From: an uncultured bacterium
Lineage (GTDB): Bacteria > Patescibacteriota > Microgenomatia > UBA1400 > PJMF01
Direction of reading: 5' to 3'
Length of the DNA: 52,179 bases
Assembly (NCBI GenBank): GCA_903842795.1
Contig: CAIMNJ010000015.1
Coordinates: forward strand, 1 to 52,179
In this document: piece by piece, positions 1-9,243 of the stretch
Numbering within the stretch: position 1 is the first letter of the stretch
Layout: the number at the start of each line of letters is the position of its first letter
The notes under the pieces: model-generated
Seen by the model: only the letters and a program-made list of their open reading frames with translations
What the model was told of the DNA's origin: nothing
Databases searched by the model: none
Translations under genes and position numbers: made by a program

Positions 1-1416
1 ATTTTTATTTTTTATATTATTTACAATTTCTGGAGAATAAATACGCTGAAAAAATATTACTCCCAAATAAGACTCATCAATAAAATCAAAATTTGGAGGT
101 TCTTTTCCAATCCATGTTTCATCTAAAATAATTTCAACGTCAAAATATTCTTTTAAATAATCTATTAAAAAAGATGTTGATTTTGTTTTGGTATGGTAAG
201 AATGACCGACATAAACAATTTTCTTTGATTTTTTACTTGTTTTTTTGTAAATAATTTTTGAAAAATTTATTAGTTTTTTTTTAACTAGAATAGGATAAGT
301 TATAATTATATATTTGGAAAATGAAATAATTTTTTTTAAAAATTCTCTTCCAAATCCATACTTTGGAAAAACTCTATTAAAAATATTTCTAATTTTTTCA
401 GAGATAATCCATAATTTAGTGTTTTGCATTTCTAAAATCCTTGATTTTAATAAAGATACCTCAGATTCTTTGTCTTTTATAGCTAAAATAAGTTTTTCTT
501 GATAATTTTTAAGTTCTAATTCTTTCTCAAAAAATCTTTTTTTGTAATCCTTAGCATCAGTATCAGCCTCATCAAATTTTGCCATGAATGTAGAGAGCAT
601 ATCGATTAAAGATTTTTCTGACTTTTTATTAAAATCAATATTAGTTTTAAAATTTTCAATTTTTTTAACTAAATCAAAATCTTTTTGCAGCAAACTCTGT
701 AAATTATTTTTTGTATTGTTACTTATAAATAATTTATTTTCATCTAATTCATTTTTAGTTAAGATATGCAATCCATCTTTTGTATAAAAAAATAAATTCA
801 TTTTTTTTGCTATAAATTCAAATGTTTTCTTCGAATAAAAAGATATATGTTGACCAGTTTCTGGGGTAAAATACCACCACTGATTGGCATTTTTAATTTC
901 TAAGTTTGGTTGCAATTCAGTTGAAAAAACAACTGCATCTGAATATTCAAAAATTTTCTTAATTTCACTTAGTGGATTGGCGAAATGCTCAAAAACCTCA
1001 AAAGCTGTTGCCAACTCGAATTTGGTTTTTTTAGGAAGATCTGATAATTCAAAATTTTGAGCATATAAATTTTTACAAAACTTATCTTGATGATAACAAT
1101 CAAAACCCTTATCTCTCATTAAGCGCGTAAACATTCCATACCCACCAGCATAATCTAAGAATTTTGAATTTATATTGAAATTTGAAGTTATTAAATTTGA
1201 AATCCTATCAGCATAATTTAAGTTTCTTGAAATCAAACCAAGATCCAAATTAGTTATGGCATTTCCATACGCCTCATCTAGCCAATATGGCTCTTCTGTT
1301 TGAATAAATCCACAATTATCACACTTATAGTAACCAATATCATACTTTCCAAGAACATTACTATTAAAAATATGTACTACATATGATGAACAAATTTTGC
1401 ACTTTGTCTTAGACAT
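1..1416 (-). CDS. Class I SAM-dependent methyltransferase with N-terminal Cys-rich (CxxC...CxxC) domain, followed by coiled coil and probable glycosyltransferase-like C-terminal region; truncated by window edge
   Basis: Open minus frame (472 codons) absent from ORF track because no stop lies in the window. Reads [17 protein letters not shown]...[26 protein letters not shown]...[27 protein letters not shown]...[10 protein letters not shown]. Start overlaps the stop of the next gene by 8 nt. Confidence 0.8.
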   Translation of the reverse strand, partial: MSKTKCKICSSYVVHIFNSNVLGKYDIGYYKCDNCGFIQTEEPYWLDEAYGNAITNLDLGLISRNLNYADRISNLITSNFNINSKFLDYAGGYGMFTRLMRDKGFDCYHQDKFCKNLYAQNFELSDLPKKTKFELATAFEVFEHFANPLSEIKKIFEYSDAVVFSTELQPNLEIKNANQWWYFTPETGQHISFYSKKTFEFIAKKMNLFFYTKDGLHILTKNELDENKLFISNNTKNNLQSLLQKDFDLVKKIENFKTNIDFNKKSEKSLIDMLSTFMAKFDEADTDAKDYKKRFFEKELELKNYQEKLILAIKDKESEVSLLKSRILEMQNTKLWIISEKIRNIFNRVFPKYGFGREFLKKIISFSKYIIITYPILVKKKLINFSKIIYKKTSKKSKKIVYVGHSYHTKTKSTSFLIDYLKEYFDVEIILDETWIGKEPPNFDFIDESYLGVIFFQRIYSPEIVNNIKNKN

Positions 1417-2335
1417 TGATCTTGTACCATTCATAAGTTTTCTTCAACCCTGTTTTAAAATCAGTTTTATATTTCCAACCAAGCTTGGCTAATCTACTTA
1501 CATCAAGTAATTTTCTAGGAGTTCCATCTGGTTTGCTAGTATTCCAATATATTTGTCCTTCGTAACCCACAACCTCTTTAATCATTTCAGCTAATTCTTT
1601 GATTGTGCAGTCTTCACCAGTGCCAATATTTACGATTTCTGAACCGTCATAGTTATTCATCAGGAAGACCACCGCTGAGGCTAAATCGTCTACATACAAA
1701 AATTCTCTCATTGGACTGCCTGTACCCCAAACCTCCACAATTGGTTTGTTTTCTAATTTAGCTTCGTGAAATTTTCTAAGTAAAGAGGGAAGAACATGAG
1801 CATTTTCCAAATCAAAATTGTCATTAATACCATATAGATTGGTTGGCATTACAGAAATAAAATTGGTGCCATACTGTTGATTATAACTTTGACACATGGT
1901 GATACCAGCAATTTTAGCCACAGCATAAGCATCATTTGTCTCTTCAAGTGGACCAGTTAAAAGATACTCTTCTTTAATAGGCTGAGGAGCTTGTCTAGGA
2001 TAGATACAAGATGAACCCAAAAATAATAATTTTTTAGCGCCAAATTTATAAGCGTTGTGAATTAAATTGTTTTGGACCTGCAGATTTTCAAAGATAAAAT
2101 CAGCTTTTTGGCTTTTGTTTGCACCAATTCCACCAACTTTAGCTGCCGCAACAAAAACATATTCTGGCTTTTCAATTTTAAAAAAATTCTCTACAGCTGC
2201 TTGATCCATCAAATCTAACTCAGCCCTAGTTCTCTTTAGAAGATTAGTATAACCTTGAGCCTCAAGTTCCCTAACGATGGCACTACCCACCAATCCACGA
2301 TGTCCAGCCACATAAATTTTAGATTTTTTTTGCAT
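1409..2335 (-). CDS. fcl: GDP-L-fucose synthase (NAD-dependent epimerase/dehydratase)
   Basis: [62 protein letters not shown]; full-length family pattern. Confidence 0.93.
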   Translation of the reverse strand: MQKKSKIYVAGHRGLVGSAIVRELEAQGYTNLLKRTRAELDLMDQAAVENFFKIEKPEYVFVAAAKVGGIGANKSQKADFIFENLQVQNNLIHNAYKFGAKKLLFLGSSCIYPRQAPQPIKEEYLLTGPLEETNDAYAVAKIAGITMCQSYNQQYGTNFISVMPTNLYGINDNFDLENAHVLPSLLRKFHEAKLENKPIVEVWGTGSPMREFLYVDDLASAVVFLMNNYDGSEIVNIGTGEDCTIKELAEMIKEVVGYEGQIYWNTSKPDGTPRKLLDVSRLAKLGWKYKTDFKTGLKKTYEWYKINV

Positions 2336-2607
2336 AATGACTCCCCAGAAATATCTTAAACTACATCTAAAATCATAACCTATGAAGTGATTATTTGAAA
2401 GAATACTATTATACTTTTATTTTGTGCCATCCTTCTGATACTACACATGTTTGCTTTGCAAACTTGGCGGCGCCAGCATCAAGTCAGATTTTCCTTTTAC
2501 TCTCACGGGTGTCGCCCTACAGGCACTAGGCGGGTGCTACGCACTCGCCTTCGCCAGATCTAGGACTTAAATTAGCCCTCACTTCGCTTTACCACTTCAC
2601 ATTACAT

Positions 2608-2640
2608 AATAAAAAAAGACCATTTCTGGTCTTTTTTTAT
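2608..2640. terminator. Bidirectional intrinsic terminator
   Basis: aaaaaaagaccatttctggtcttttttt. Confidence 0.8.
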
Positions 2641-2642
2641 TA

Positions 2643-2716
2643 TGGAGCGGGTGACCAGAATCGGACTGGCTTCTTCTCCTTGGAAGGGAGACATACTACC
2701 GGTGTACTACACCCGC
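2643..2716 (-). tRNA. tRNA-Gly(TCC), CCA encoded
   Basis: GCGGGTGTAGTACACCGGTAGTATGTCTCCCTTCCAAGGAG...CACCCGCTCCA; anticodon loop CTTCCAA. Confidence 0.92.
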
Positions 2717-2836
2717 GTTTGGTATTTTAATCTGTTTTTTTGGTTCTGAGCAATGGTCTGTCTATATCAGAACTTCAATAGTTTACCTTAGAGTGGGGGA
2801 GAAATAAAGTTGCAGCTAGTTGCCAATAATTAGAAG

Positions 2837-3856
2837 CTAAAACGTCAAGGAGTCGTAGCTTTTCATCGCTTTCTGGAGGGAGAAGAGTTGGACGGTGGGG
2901 TTGCCTTGGGCGTCAAAGAAGGAGAAGGAGGCGAATGGGCCGGGGCTGCCTTTCATGATGAATGGGGTGACGGCTTTGACGCGTTTGTCGCTCCAAATGT
3001 AGTTGAGGGCGTAGAGGTAGTAGTCGCTCAGGGAGTAGTTGGTGAGATAGGAGGAGGCCCAGCCGGTTTCGGTGATCATCACTTGGAAGTCATGACCGGT
3101 TTTGTTTTTGAGCCAAGTTAGTTCGTAGAGGAAGCCACGGACGGAGTTTTGGCCGGTGCGGCGGGGAGAGGCGGCGAAGTCTGGATTTGGATATGAGTGG
3201 GAGTTCCAATAGTCGATGCTGTCAAAAATATCTGGATAGAATTGCAATAAGCTTTCGAGGTAACTAAAGGCTTCGCGAGTATTGGCGCTACTGTTGGCGG
3301 CGAGGTCCATGGCGGCGGGGAGGATTTTGAAGTTTTTATTTTCGCTGTGAAACCAACTGCTAGTGAACTGAAGGATGCTGCCATAAAGTAAAGGATCGAT
3401 TCTGCCACCCCATTCGGCGGCATGATTAACTTCGTTGAAGACAATAATGAACTTCTCGTCCTGATGCCAATCAAGTTTGGAAAGGAAGTTAGCCATTTCA
3501 ATGATATTTTTGCGGGTGGGTACGCGCCAAGCATTATTACTTTGATCAAAACTGGTAGAAAGACGCAGAATGGGGATGACCCGCATTTTTTCGGCTTGAT
3601 CAAAGAAGTCTTGCCATTCCTTTTTTTTCTCCAGATCATCGAGGGTGAAGGGGATGGTGACAAAACGCCATTCTTCATCCTTATATACCTGCCTGAATTG
3701 CTCGAGCTCGCCCGTGTGCATAAGGTGCATGCCCATGACTTGGCTATTAAGCTTAGCGTGGGCTGGCGTGTTGACAGCAAAAATCATCATCAAGAAAAAG
3801 ACGGCTACATGAATGATTTTTTTATTAAGCTTTCTGAGCATTTGACTTGAGGTCAT
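2837..3856 (-). CDS. Secreted TIM-barrel glycoside hydrolase-like protein (clan GH-A-like)
   Basis: Signal peptide-like MTSSQMLRKLNKKIIHVAVFFLMMIFAVNTPAHA; putative catalytic FNEVNH and ITETGW motifs. Confidence 0.65.
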   Translation of the reverse strand: MTSSQMLRKLNKKIIHVAVFFLMMIFAVNTPAHAKLNSQVMGMHLMHTGELEQFRQVYKDEEWRFVTIPFTLDDLEKKKEWQDFFDQAEKMRVIPILRLSTSFDQSNNAWRVPTRKNIIEMANFLSKLDWHQDEKFIIVFNEVNHAAEWGGRIDPLLYGSILQFTSSWFHSENKNFKILPAAMDLAANSSANTREAFSYLESLLQFYPDIFDSIDYWNSHSYPNPDFAASPRRTGQNSVRGFLYELTWLKNKTGHDFQVMITETGWASSYLTNYSLSDYYLYALNYIWSDKRVKAVTPFIMKGSPGPFASFSFFDAQGNPTVQLFSLQKAMKSYDSLTF

Positions 3857-3887
3857 TTTAGCACGCAATGTTATACTAAGGGCAGAG

Positions 3888-4544
3888 ATGAAAAAGTTCT
3901 TCTTGGTTTTTACTTGGTTTTTGCTTTCCACCGCCGTGGTTCTGCTCGGTAGTGCCGCTTACAGCTTTGTTTTCTTGAGTAATGGCGCTAATTTAAGTAA
4001 ATTCAATCTTGCTTCCTTGCCAAAAATTCAGAGTCCCAATGATAATCCACAAACTGCTCAGGCTGTCGGCACTGTCATCGAGAGTGAGGATGGGCGTGAA
4101 GTGATCATCGCTAAGTTCTTGGAACGCTACAATTCACCCATGAAGCCCTATGATTTCTACGGCAAAAAAATTGTCGAGATTGCTGACCGTTACACCATTG
4201 ATTTTCGTCTTTTACCCGCCATCGCCATGCAAGAGTCCAATCTCTGCAAAACCACCAATCCTGGCGCCCCTCACAACTGTCTGGGTTTTGGTATTCACAA
4301 GTCTGGTACGCTGGATTTTGATAGTTACGAAGACGGCTTCGAACGCGCTGGTCGCGAACTCAAGGCTTATTACATCGATAAGGGTCTGGTCACTGTCGAA
4401 CAAATTGAGAGCAAATATACCCCTAGTAGCAATGGCTCTTGGGCCAATTCTGTCAATCAGTGGATGGCCGAGATGCGCTATGACGACCGCCAGCTTGGTC
4501 GCGAGAAAAAAGACAACGCCAGCGTGGTCGAGTTTGCTAAATAA
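3888..4544 (+). CDS. Membrane-anchored glucosaminidase/lysozyme-like protein
   Basis: N-terminal TM; IVEIADRYTIDFRLLPAIAMQESNLCKTTNPGAPHNCLGFGIH, lysozyme-like E and surrounding pattern. Confidence 0.65.
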   Translation: MKKFFLVFTWFLLSTAVVLLGSAAYSFVFLSNGANLSKFNLASLPKIQSPNDNPQTAQAVGTVIESEDGREVIIAKFLERYNSPMKPYDFYGKKIVEIADRYTIDFRLLPAIAMQESNLCKTTNPGAPHNCLGFGIHKSGTLDFDSYEDGFERAGRELKAYYIDKGLVTVEQIESKYTPSSNGSWANSVNQWMAEMRYDDRQLGREKKDNASVVEFAK

Positions 4545-4566
4545 CTTTTTACTTGATCTAGAGTGA

Positions 4567-4754
4567 TATAATGGTGGCCTTGGATTTTTGTTATTTGGAC
4601 GAAGCGTTCAAATCCACAAAATTCAAGGTTCTTTCACATGTCGCACAATTTTTGATCGGGATCTTTTGCTCTTGTTTCTATCTGGAGAGCAGGGGATCCT
4701 GATCAAGATGCTTCATCTTAGTTAGGAAATCTATAAGAAAGGAGATACTCCATC
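4567..4754 (+). promoter_or_regulatory. Long structured 5' leader with extended -10 promoter and strong Shine-Dalgarno
   Basis: TGATATAAT; nested helices CCTTG/CAAGG, TGGATTT/AAATCCA, GGACG/CGTTC; long hairpin TTGATCgGGATC..TGCTCT/AGAGCA..GATCCtGATCAA; AAGGAG before ATG. Confidence 0.6.
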
Positions 4755-4973
4755 ATGGAACCGAAAAATAACGGTGCTTGGGATATCTTCATGATTCTCC
4801 TTGGGATCATCGCCTCCATCATCGGCATCGGACTCTTTGCATTCTTGAGCGTTTTCGGCAGTCTCATCATGGGACTTATGGCATGGCTCATCTACAAGAA
4901 GTTCGATAAGACACTGGCCTGGGTCATCTGGATAAGTTTGATCGGGCACGTCTTCTTGCTCTTTGGCGGCTAA
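4755..4973 (+). CDS. Small two-TM membrane protein
   Basis: 72 aa MEPKNNGAWDIFMILLGIIASIIGIGLFAFLSVFGSLIMG; good SD. Confidence 0.75.
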   Translation: MEPKNNGAWDIFMILLGIIASIIGIGLFAFLSVFGSLIMGLMAWLIYKKFDKTLAWVIWISLIGHVFLLFGG

Positions 4974-4989
4974 GATCCTCATCACATTT

Positions 4990-5021
4990 CATAGAAGCGA
5001 GGGACTTCCCTCGCTTCTATG
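4990..5021. terminator. Perfect 14-15 bp hairpin after small membrane protein gene
   Basis: CATAGAAGCGAGGGA-CT-TCCCTCGCTTCTATG. Confidence 0.65.
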
Positions 5022-5079
5022 AAACTGGAGGCATAATTGTGCGACTTGCTTATCTTATAATATTTGTTATAATACCTAC

Positions 5080-5153
5080 TAACTCAGAAGGTTCTTCCTC
5101 ACCGGGATTACGTTCTGAGATCAAAGCACCCGTCTATCTAGGACGGGTTTTTT
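5080..5153 (+). ncRNA. Candidate orphan small RNA
   Basis: TTGCTT-16-TATAAT promoter (5046-5073), CTCAGAA/TTCTGAG stem, terminator CCCGTC-tatctag-GACGGGTTTTTT; no following ORF. Confidence 0.55.
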
Positions 5154-5168
5154 GTAGGTGGAAGGCAC

Positions 5169-5235
5169 AAAAAAACCACCTTTTTGGTGGTTTTTTAATG
5201 AGTATTAGGGGTTTTCCCCAAACACATCCGCGAAT
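5169..5235 (-). ncRNA. Candidate small RNA (about 67 nt), complementary to the adjacent tRNA-like element
   Basis: On minus strand TTGAAA-16-TATAAT (5269-5242), transcript ATTCGCGGATGTGTTTGGGGAAAACCCC..., terminator CCACCAAAAAGGTGGTTTTTTT. Confidence 0.55.
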
Positions 5236-5281
5236 AATTTTATTATACTAAATTATTGTTTCTTTTCAAGCTTAAAAGATG

Positions 5282-5351
5282 TGGACCGGAGGGGATTCGA
5301 ACCCCCTAAAACACATTTCGCGGATGCATTTGTGTACCTACACTCCAGCCC
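5282..5351 (-). tRNA. Non-canonical tRNA-like element (possible tRNA pseudogene)
   Basis: GGGCTGG/CCGGTCC acceptor, GGGGGTTCGAATCCCCT T-arm, anticodon-like arm TGCAT-CCGCGAA-ATGTG, but minimal D-arm and C at position 33. Confidence 0.5.
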
Positions 5352-5415
5352 ATATCTTTATTATCTAATGGCAAAATTACAAAAAGCGTGACAAAGGAAA
5401 GTTTGCTTAAAAAAA

Positions 5416-5646
5416 CTACTTCAATTTGGCTCCGCCACCATCTTTGTTGGTTTCATCATCAAGTAAATCAATAACTTGTCTCGCCACTTTTGGAGGGATG
5501 AGGCCTGTTAGGGCAGCACGCAAAATATCTAACTTGGGAACTCTTGTTTCAACGTGACCATCGTTTTGCAAATCAGCGCGAGTGCGCTTAGAAAATTGTC
5601 TTTGCTCATCTTCACTCAAATTGGCAGGCTCACCAAAAAAGATCAT
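5416..5646 (-). CDS. Hypothetical protein
   Basis: 76 aa ORF with TATAAT 6 nt before ATG. Confidence 0.6.
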   Translation of the reverse strand: MIFFGEPANLSEDEQRQFSKRTRADLQNDGHVETRVPKLDILRAALTGLIPPKVARQVIDLLDDETNKDGGGAKLK

Positions 5647-5666
5647 GAGAAGATTATAGCAAAAAC

Positions 5667-5861
5667 TTAATCAATTTTTCTCATATCATCTCTGCTTTTT
5701 TCGCCAGAGTGAAGAGTGATGACTGGAGTGGCGGTGATTTTTTGTTTGCCATTCTCTAAATGTTCGACCTGATAAGTGTTTTCGGTGGCAAATAAATTGA
5801 GTAGGGCAGTGATTGCCACTAAACCTAAATTATCGCCTTGTTGTTGAAGTTTTTCTGTCAT
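5667..5861 (-). CDS. Hypothetical protein
   Basis: 64 aa ORF with TATAAT-TCCCCC-ATG. Confidence 0.6.
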   Translation of the reverse strand: MTEKLQQQGDNLGLVAITALLNLFATENTYQVEHLENGKQKITATPVITLHSGEKSRDDMRKID

Positions 5862-5878
5862 GGGGGAATTATACCCTG

Positions 5879-6901
5879 CTAGTCAACACAGGCAACACCC
5901 GTTATGCCGTTTTGAGCAAGCAATTTACAGTTTGGTTTGGACTGCAATTCTTGAATCATTTTGAGCTTATCTGCGCCGTCTTTGATCCAAATTTCTTTGG
6001 GCGAATCATTCCAAGCTTTGCTAGGTGTGCCAATTTCAAAGGCAAAAAGTTTGGATTTACTCAATTCCATTTGGTCATCCGAGAGGCTGGGATCAAAACC
6101 CACCAAAGTGTCTTTTTCCACGTTTTTGGCTGAATTAGCATACCAACTATAGATCTGATTATATGCCTTATAATTTTCTAGATCGGCGTCTTCTTTGCAA
6201 TTAATAGTCAGGCTAACTCTAGGCTTGAATTTTTCTTCTGCACTAGCATCGGCTAGAGGTAAAACTTCCTGCGCTTCCAAGATGTAACGACCCTCCATTT
6301 CCTCGCCACTAATCACACTCTTAAATTTCTTGCTAAAAGCGATGCGACGAGTGTAGCTACCATCTGCATTGCCATAAGTGGGAATATCACCAAGCAGCTT
6401 GAATTCAAAACCTTCTTTTTGCAAATCAGCTACTAAAGGTTGGAGTACTGTTTTTTCTAATTGTTCAGCCTTGATATCTTCAATGTCCATACTGTACATG
6501 CCATCTGTCTGGTATCTGGCATAAAAGGGCGTGCCATCAGCCATTTGCATGCGCCAATTGAAATAAGTACTAGTTGGCTCTTCCAGATGTCTAGCCATCG
6601 TCTCACTGAGTTCATCATCGGTGTGATCACGCAAAATATTGATAATATTGGCCAATTCGTTGTTGCATCCAGGAAAAGCAATTGGCTGGCTGAAACCATT
6701 TTCGTCAAAATCATGATTAAAAACTGGCTTATTGGCAATCAATTGCAACTTAGGTACACCGGGAATATCCGAAAGAATCATGCCGAGTCCCATACCAACA
6801 CCAAGCATGGCAGAGGAAAAGCCAACGATAACCGCCAAGATAAAAAGGGCAGCGAGAATTTTGAAGGTAGGAAACTTTTTTTTGGTTTTGGAGGAGTTCA
6901 T
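5879..6901 (-). CDS. Membrane-anchored hypothetical protein
   Basis: MNSSKTKKKFPTFKILAALFILAVIVGFSSAMLG N-terminal TM; TATAAT 7 nt before this ATG. Confidence 0.75.
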   Translation of the reverse strand: MNSSKTKKKFPTFKILAALFILAVIVGFSSAMLGVGMGLGMILSDIPGVPKLQLIANKPVFNHDFDENGFSQPIAFPGCNNELANIINILRDHTDDELSETMARHLEEPTSTYFNWRMQMADGTPFYARYQTDGMYSMDIEDIKAEQLEKTVLQPLVADLQKEGFEFKLLGDIPTYGNADGSYTRRIAFSKKFKSVISGEEMEGRYILEAQEVLPLADASAEEKFKPRVSLTINCKEDADLENYKAYNQIYSWYANSAKNVEKDTLVGFDPSLSDDQMELSKSKLFAFEIGTPSKAWNDSPKEIWIKDGADKLKMIQELQSKPNCKLLAQNGITGVACVD

Positions 6902-6938
6902 AAGGATTATTATAGAACGCTCTAAAACAAAAAAACTA

Positions 6939-8003
6939 CTATAATTTTGCAGCGATCGCCTGATAAAGAACATCTTCGTGCTCAGTTTTTCTGCTTATTG
7001 CCTCTGGCTCAATCTCAGATACATTACGATGAAGAATGATCCCAGCGGCTTCAATCGGGCCAGCGTGAGACAAAACAATCGGGGAATGAATTAGTTCCAG
7101 AGTGTTATTTTCAAAAGAGGCGTAAAGACGAAAAGATGGTTGCGGGAACTTTATATTATCTTTTCCAAGAATATTAGCCAAACTGCCATCCTCACAAAGC
7201 TTAGTGTAAGCTTGGTAGTGATCAGCAGTGATTCGTTGAACTTTTTGTAGCCAAGCTAAATTACTCACGTCACCATTATCTGGACCAGCAATCATCAAAC
7301 TATGACCAAAAGGCGGCGCTTCACGAACAGCAAATTTACACTCGTTTAGGGAAGTCTGGTTCATTCGTGTGCCAACTGCCGCAATAATTTTGCGCCCGGC
7401 ACTGCGGAGCAAACCCCATTCCTGAAAGAGATGTTCTGGCATGCCATGAGGCAAATCGCGGCCATTCTCATCTGTTTCACCAGCGGCAGTAATATTGTCC
7501 AAATAAAAACCAAGAATACGAGCGTGAATTAAGTGAATTGATCTAGCACCACGAAAAGTTTCGTTACTCAAAAAATGATTGGAGTTTTGAGTGGCAAAAA
7601 CACGATGTGGCCGAGCTGGTTCTTGAGCAGCCATAACTTTGGCTGCTTCCGTCAGACCAGTGGTCAGAATCTTCCAATAAATGATTTGATCTTCTGGCGC
7701 ATAATCATAAATTTCTTCAGTCTCTAGGGTACTTTCAATTTTCTTGGGGAAAACCATCGGCATCAGATCCCAAGCCGCATAGGGCGCCACCGGGCGCACG
7801 AAACCAAATCTAGTCCCAGTAGGTGAGAGATAAGAACCACAGGTTTCATTAGCATGAATATTTTCTAGCCATTCCTCAGAGTTAATTAGATTGGTGCGTT
7901 CCACCACATCTTTGAGTTCTGAATGAGTGTTGATGCCATGCGAAGAAACGGGAATATTAATTCTCCCCGGAGTTAACTCGAAAGTGGAAAGCTGTTCACG
8001 CAC
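6939..8003 (-). CDS. Hypothetical protein (354 aa), no family recognised
   Basis: Long open frame; GTG or alternative start. Confidence 0.65.
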   Translation of the reverse strand: MREQLSTFELTPGRINIPVSSHGINTHSELKDVVERTNLINSEEWLENIHANETCGSYLSPTGTRFGFVRPVAPYAAWDLMPMVFPKKIESTLETEEIYDYAPEDQIIYWKILTTGLTEAAKVMAAQEPARPHRVFATQNSNHFLSNETFRGARSIHLIHARILGFYLDNITAAGETDENGRDLPHGMPEHLFQEWGLLRSAGRKIIAAVGTRMNQTSLNECKFAVREAPPFGHSLMIAGPDNGDVSNLAWLQKVQRITADHYQAYTKLCEDGSLANILGKDNIKFPQPSFRLYASFENNTLELIHSPIVLSHAGPIEAAGIILHRNVSEIEPEAISRKTEHEDVLYQAIAAKL

Positions 8004-8020
8004 GTCGAGTAGTATATTGC

Positions 8021-8209
8021 TTAGGAGATAAAATGCAAGAATTTAATCGCACTTTTGATGCTTTCTTTTGGTGAATTAGTATCTGGCGCACCGATATTAA
8101 GAGGAATCACATTGACACCATTAGCCCTAGCTTGACTAGCAAGCGGTTCAAGGCCACGAATCGGATTGTCTGGAAATTCAGTGGCTCTTTTGGAAATGTT
8201 ATTTAGCAT
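8021..8209 (-). pseudogene. Truncated N-terminus of a PLP-dependent class I/II aminotransferase
   Basis: MLNNISKRATEFPDNPIRGLEPLASQARANGVNVIPLNIGAPDTNSPKESIKSA then stop; resembles the fold-type I aminotransferase N-terminus ending in NIGxPD. Confidence 0.65.
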
Positions 8210-9221
8210 TTAAAACAGATTCCTGGCCGTTTTCATCTAAACAGCGAATGCCTACACCCACTTTGCGAGAACTAAACGTCTCACAGGTAGGGATTTCTTG
8301 GCCCTCATAAATCGAAGTAAATTTATCGCCAGATTTCATCAAATATGTGGAGTAGCCGGTACCATCAAGACTGGTGACATTAATTGCGTACACTTGATCA
8401 TTTTGTTCCCAAAGATCCATGGCTTCTCTGCCTGTTTCATTTTGAGCAAATAAAGGGAAATTTAATAAATCTAAATAAGTGGTTTTTTGCGCAGCCGAGT
8501 ATGGAGCACAAACCAAATCGATACTATAGGTGGGAATTTCATTATCAGATGAATTGACAGAAATAGCTAGCTCAAAAACCTCATCTTGTTTTTCATAAAC
8601 GGCTGTCACAGCTTCTGTCTGAAATTCTACCCCTGATTCATATAAATGATTGAGCTTGTATCCACCATTTTGTAGAGAAGCGCTGACACTGTCTTTCACA
8701 AAATCAGCCATTTGCTTTTTGCTAATTGATTCTTTTGGCATTGCTTCTAAAGAATCAACTAAGTCACCTTTTATTCCTACAAAATCTGATCCTTGCTTGA
8801 GATTATAAAAAATTGCCAAAGAATCAACAGTTCTATCAGGCTCAATTACACTTTTTTTATAATTGGCAAAAATTCCTTTTGCCAAAGCTGCTTTGGTCAA
8901 AGACACTGCCTGATCACAGCCAGCTTTCAAAACTGATTCATCAATTTTTTTAGCAATTGTTGGTGTAGCTGTTGGAGTAGGCAAGGATTGAATGTTGGCT
9001 ATTTCTTTTTTAAGCTGCATATTTTGGTAAACAAAATAACCAAGCAAAAGCACCGCAACAAAAGCCAATAAACCCAAAATTGATTTGGCAAAACTTTTCT
9101 TTGGCTTAGGTTCTTCAACTGGCTGAGCTGCAAGCGGCTCGCTTGCAGGTGGTTGACTCACAGGTGGTTGATTTTCGATTGGTTGGTTTTCTAATGTTGG
9201 TTGTGGGTTGTTTATTTCCAT
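8199..9221 (-). CDS. Membrane-anchored hypothetical protein with Pro-rich N-terminus
   Basis: Pro/Gln repeats then LLAFVAVLLLGYFVYQN TM. Confidence 0.75.
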   Translation of the reverse strand: MEINNPQPTLENQPIENQPPVSQPPASEPLAAQPVEEPKPKKSFAKSILGLLAFVAVLLLGYFVYQNMQLKKEIANIQSLPTPTATPTIAKKIDESVLKAGCDQAVSLTKAALAKGIFANYKKSVIEPDRTVDSLAIFYNLKQGSDFVGIKGDLVDSLEAMPKESISKKQMADFVKDSVSASLQNGGYKLNHLYESGVEFQTEAVTAVYEKQDEVFELAISVNSSDNEIPTYSIDLVCAPYSAAQKTTYLDLLNFPLFAQNETGREAMDLWEQNDQVYAINVTSLDGTGYSTYLMKSGDKFTSIYEGQEIPTCETFSSRKVGVGIRCLDENGQESVLNAK

Positions 9222-9243
9222 ATTTCACCATTTATAAAAAATA

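Noticed and set aside
2888-3850. ORFs 2888-3121 (+), 3118-3780 (-) and 3422-3850 (+)
   Set aside because: They lie inside the glycosidase-like CDS; compositions are biased shadow translations with no family signal.
5039-5251. ORF 5039-5251 (+)
   Set aside because: Spans two terminators and ncRNA candidates; the protein looks unnatural.
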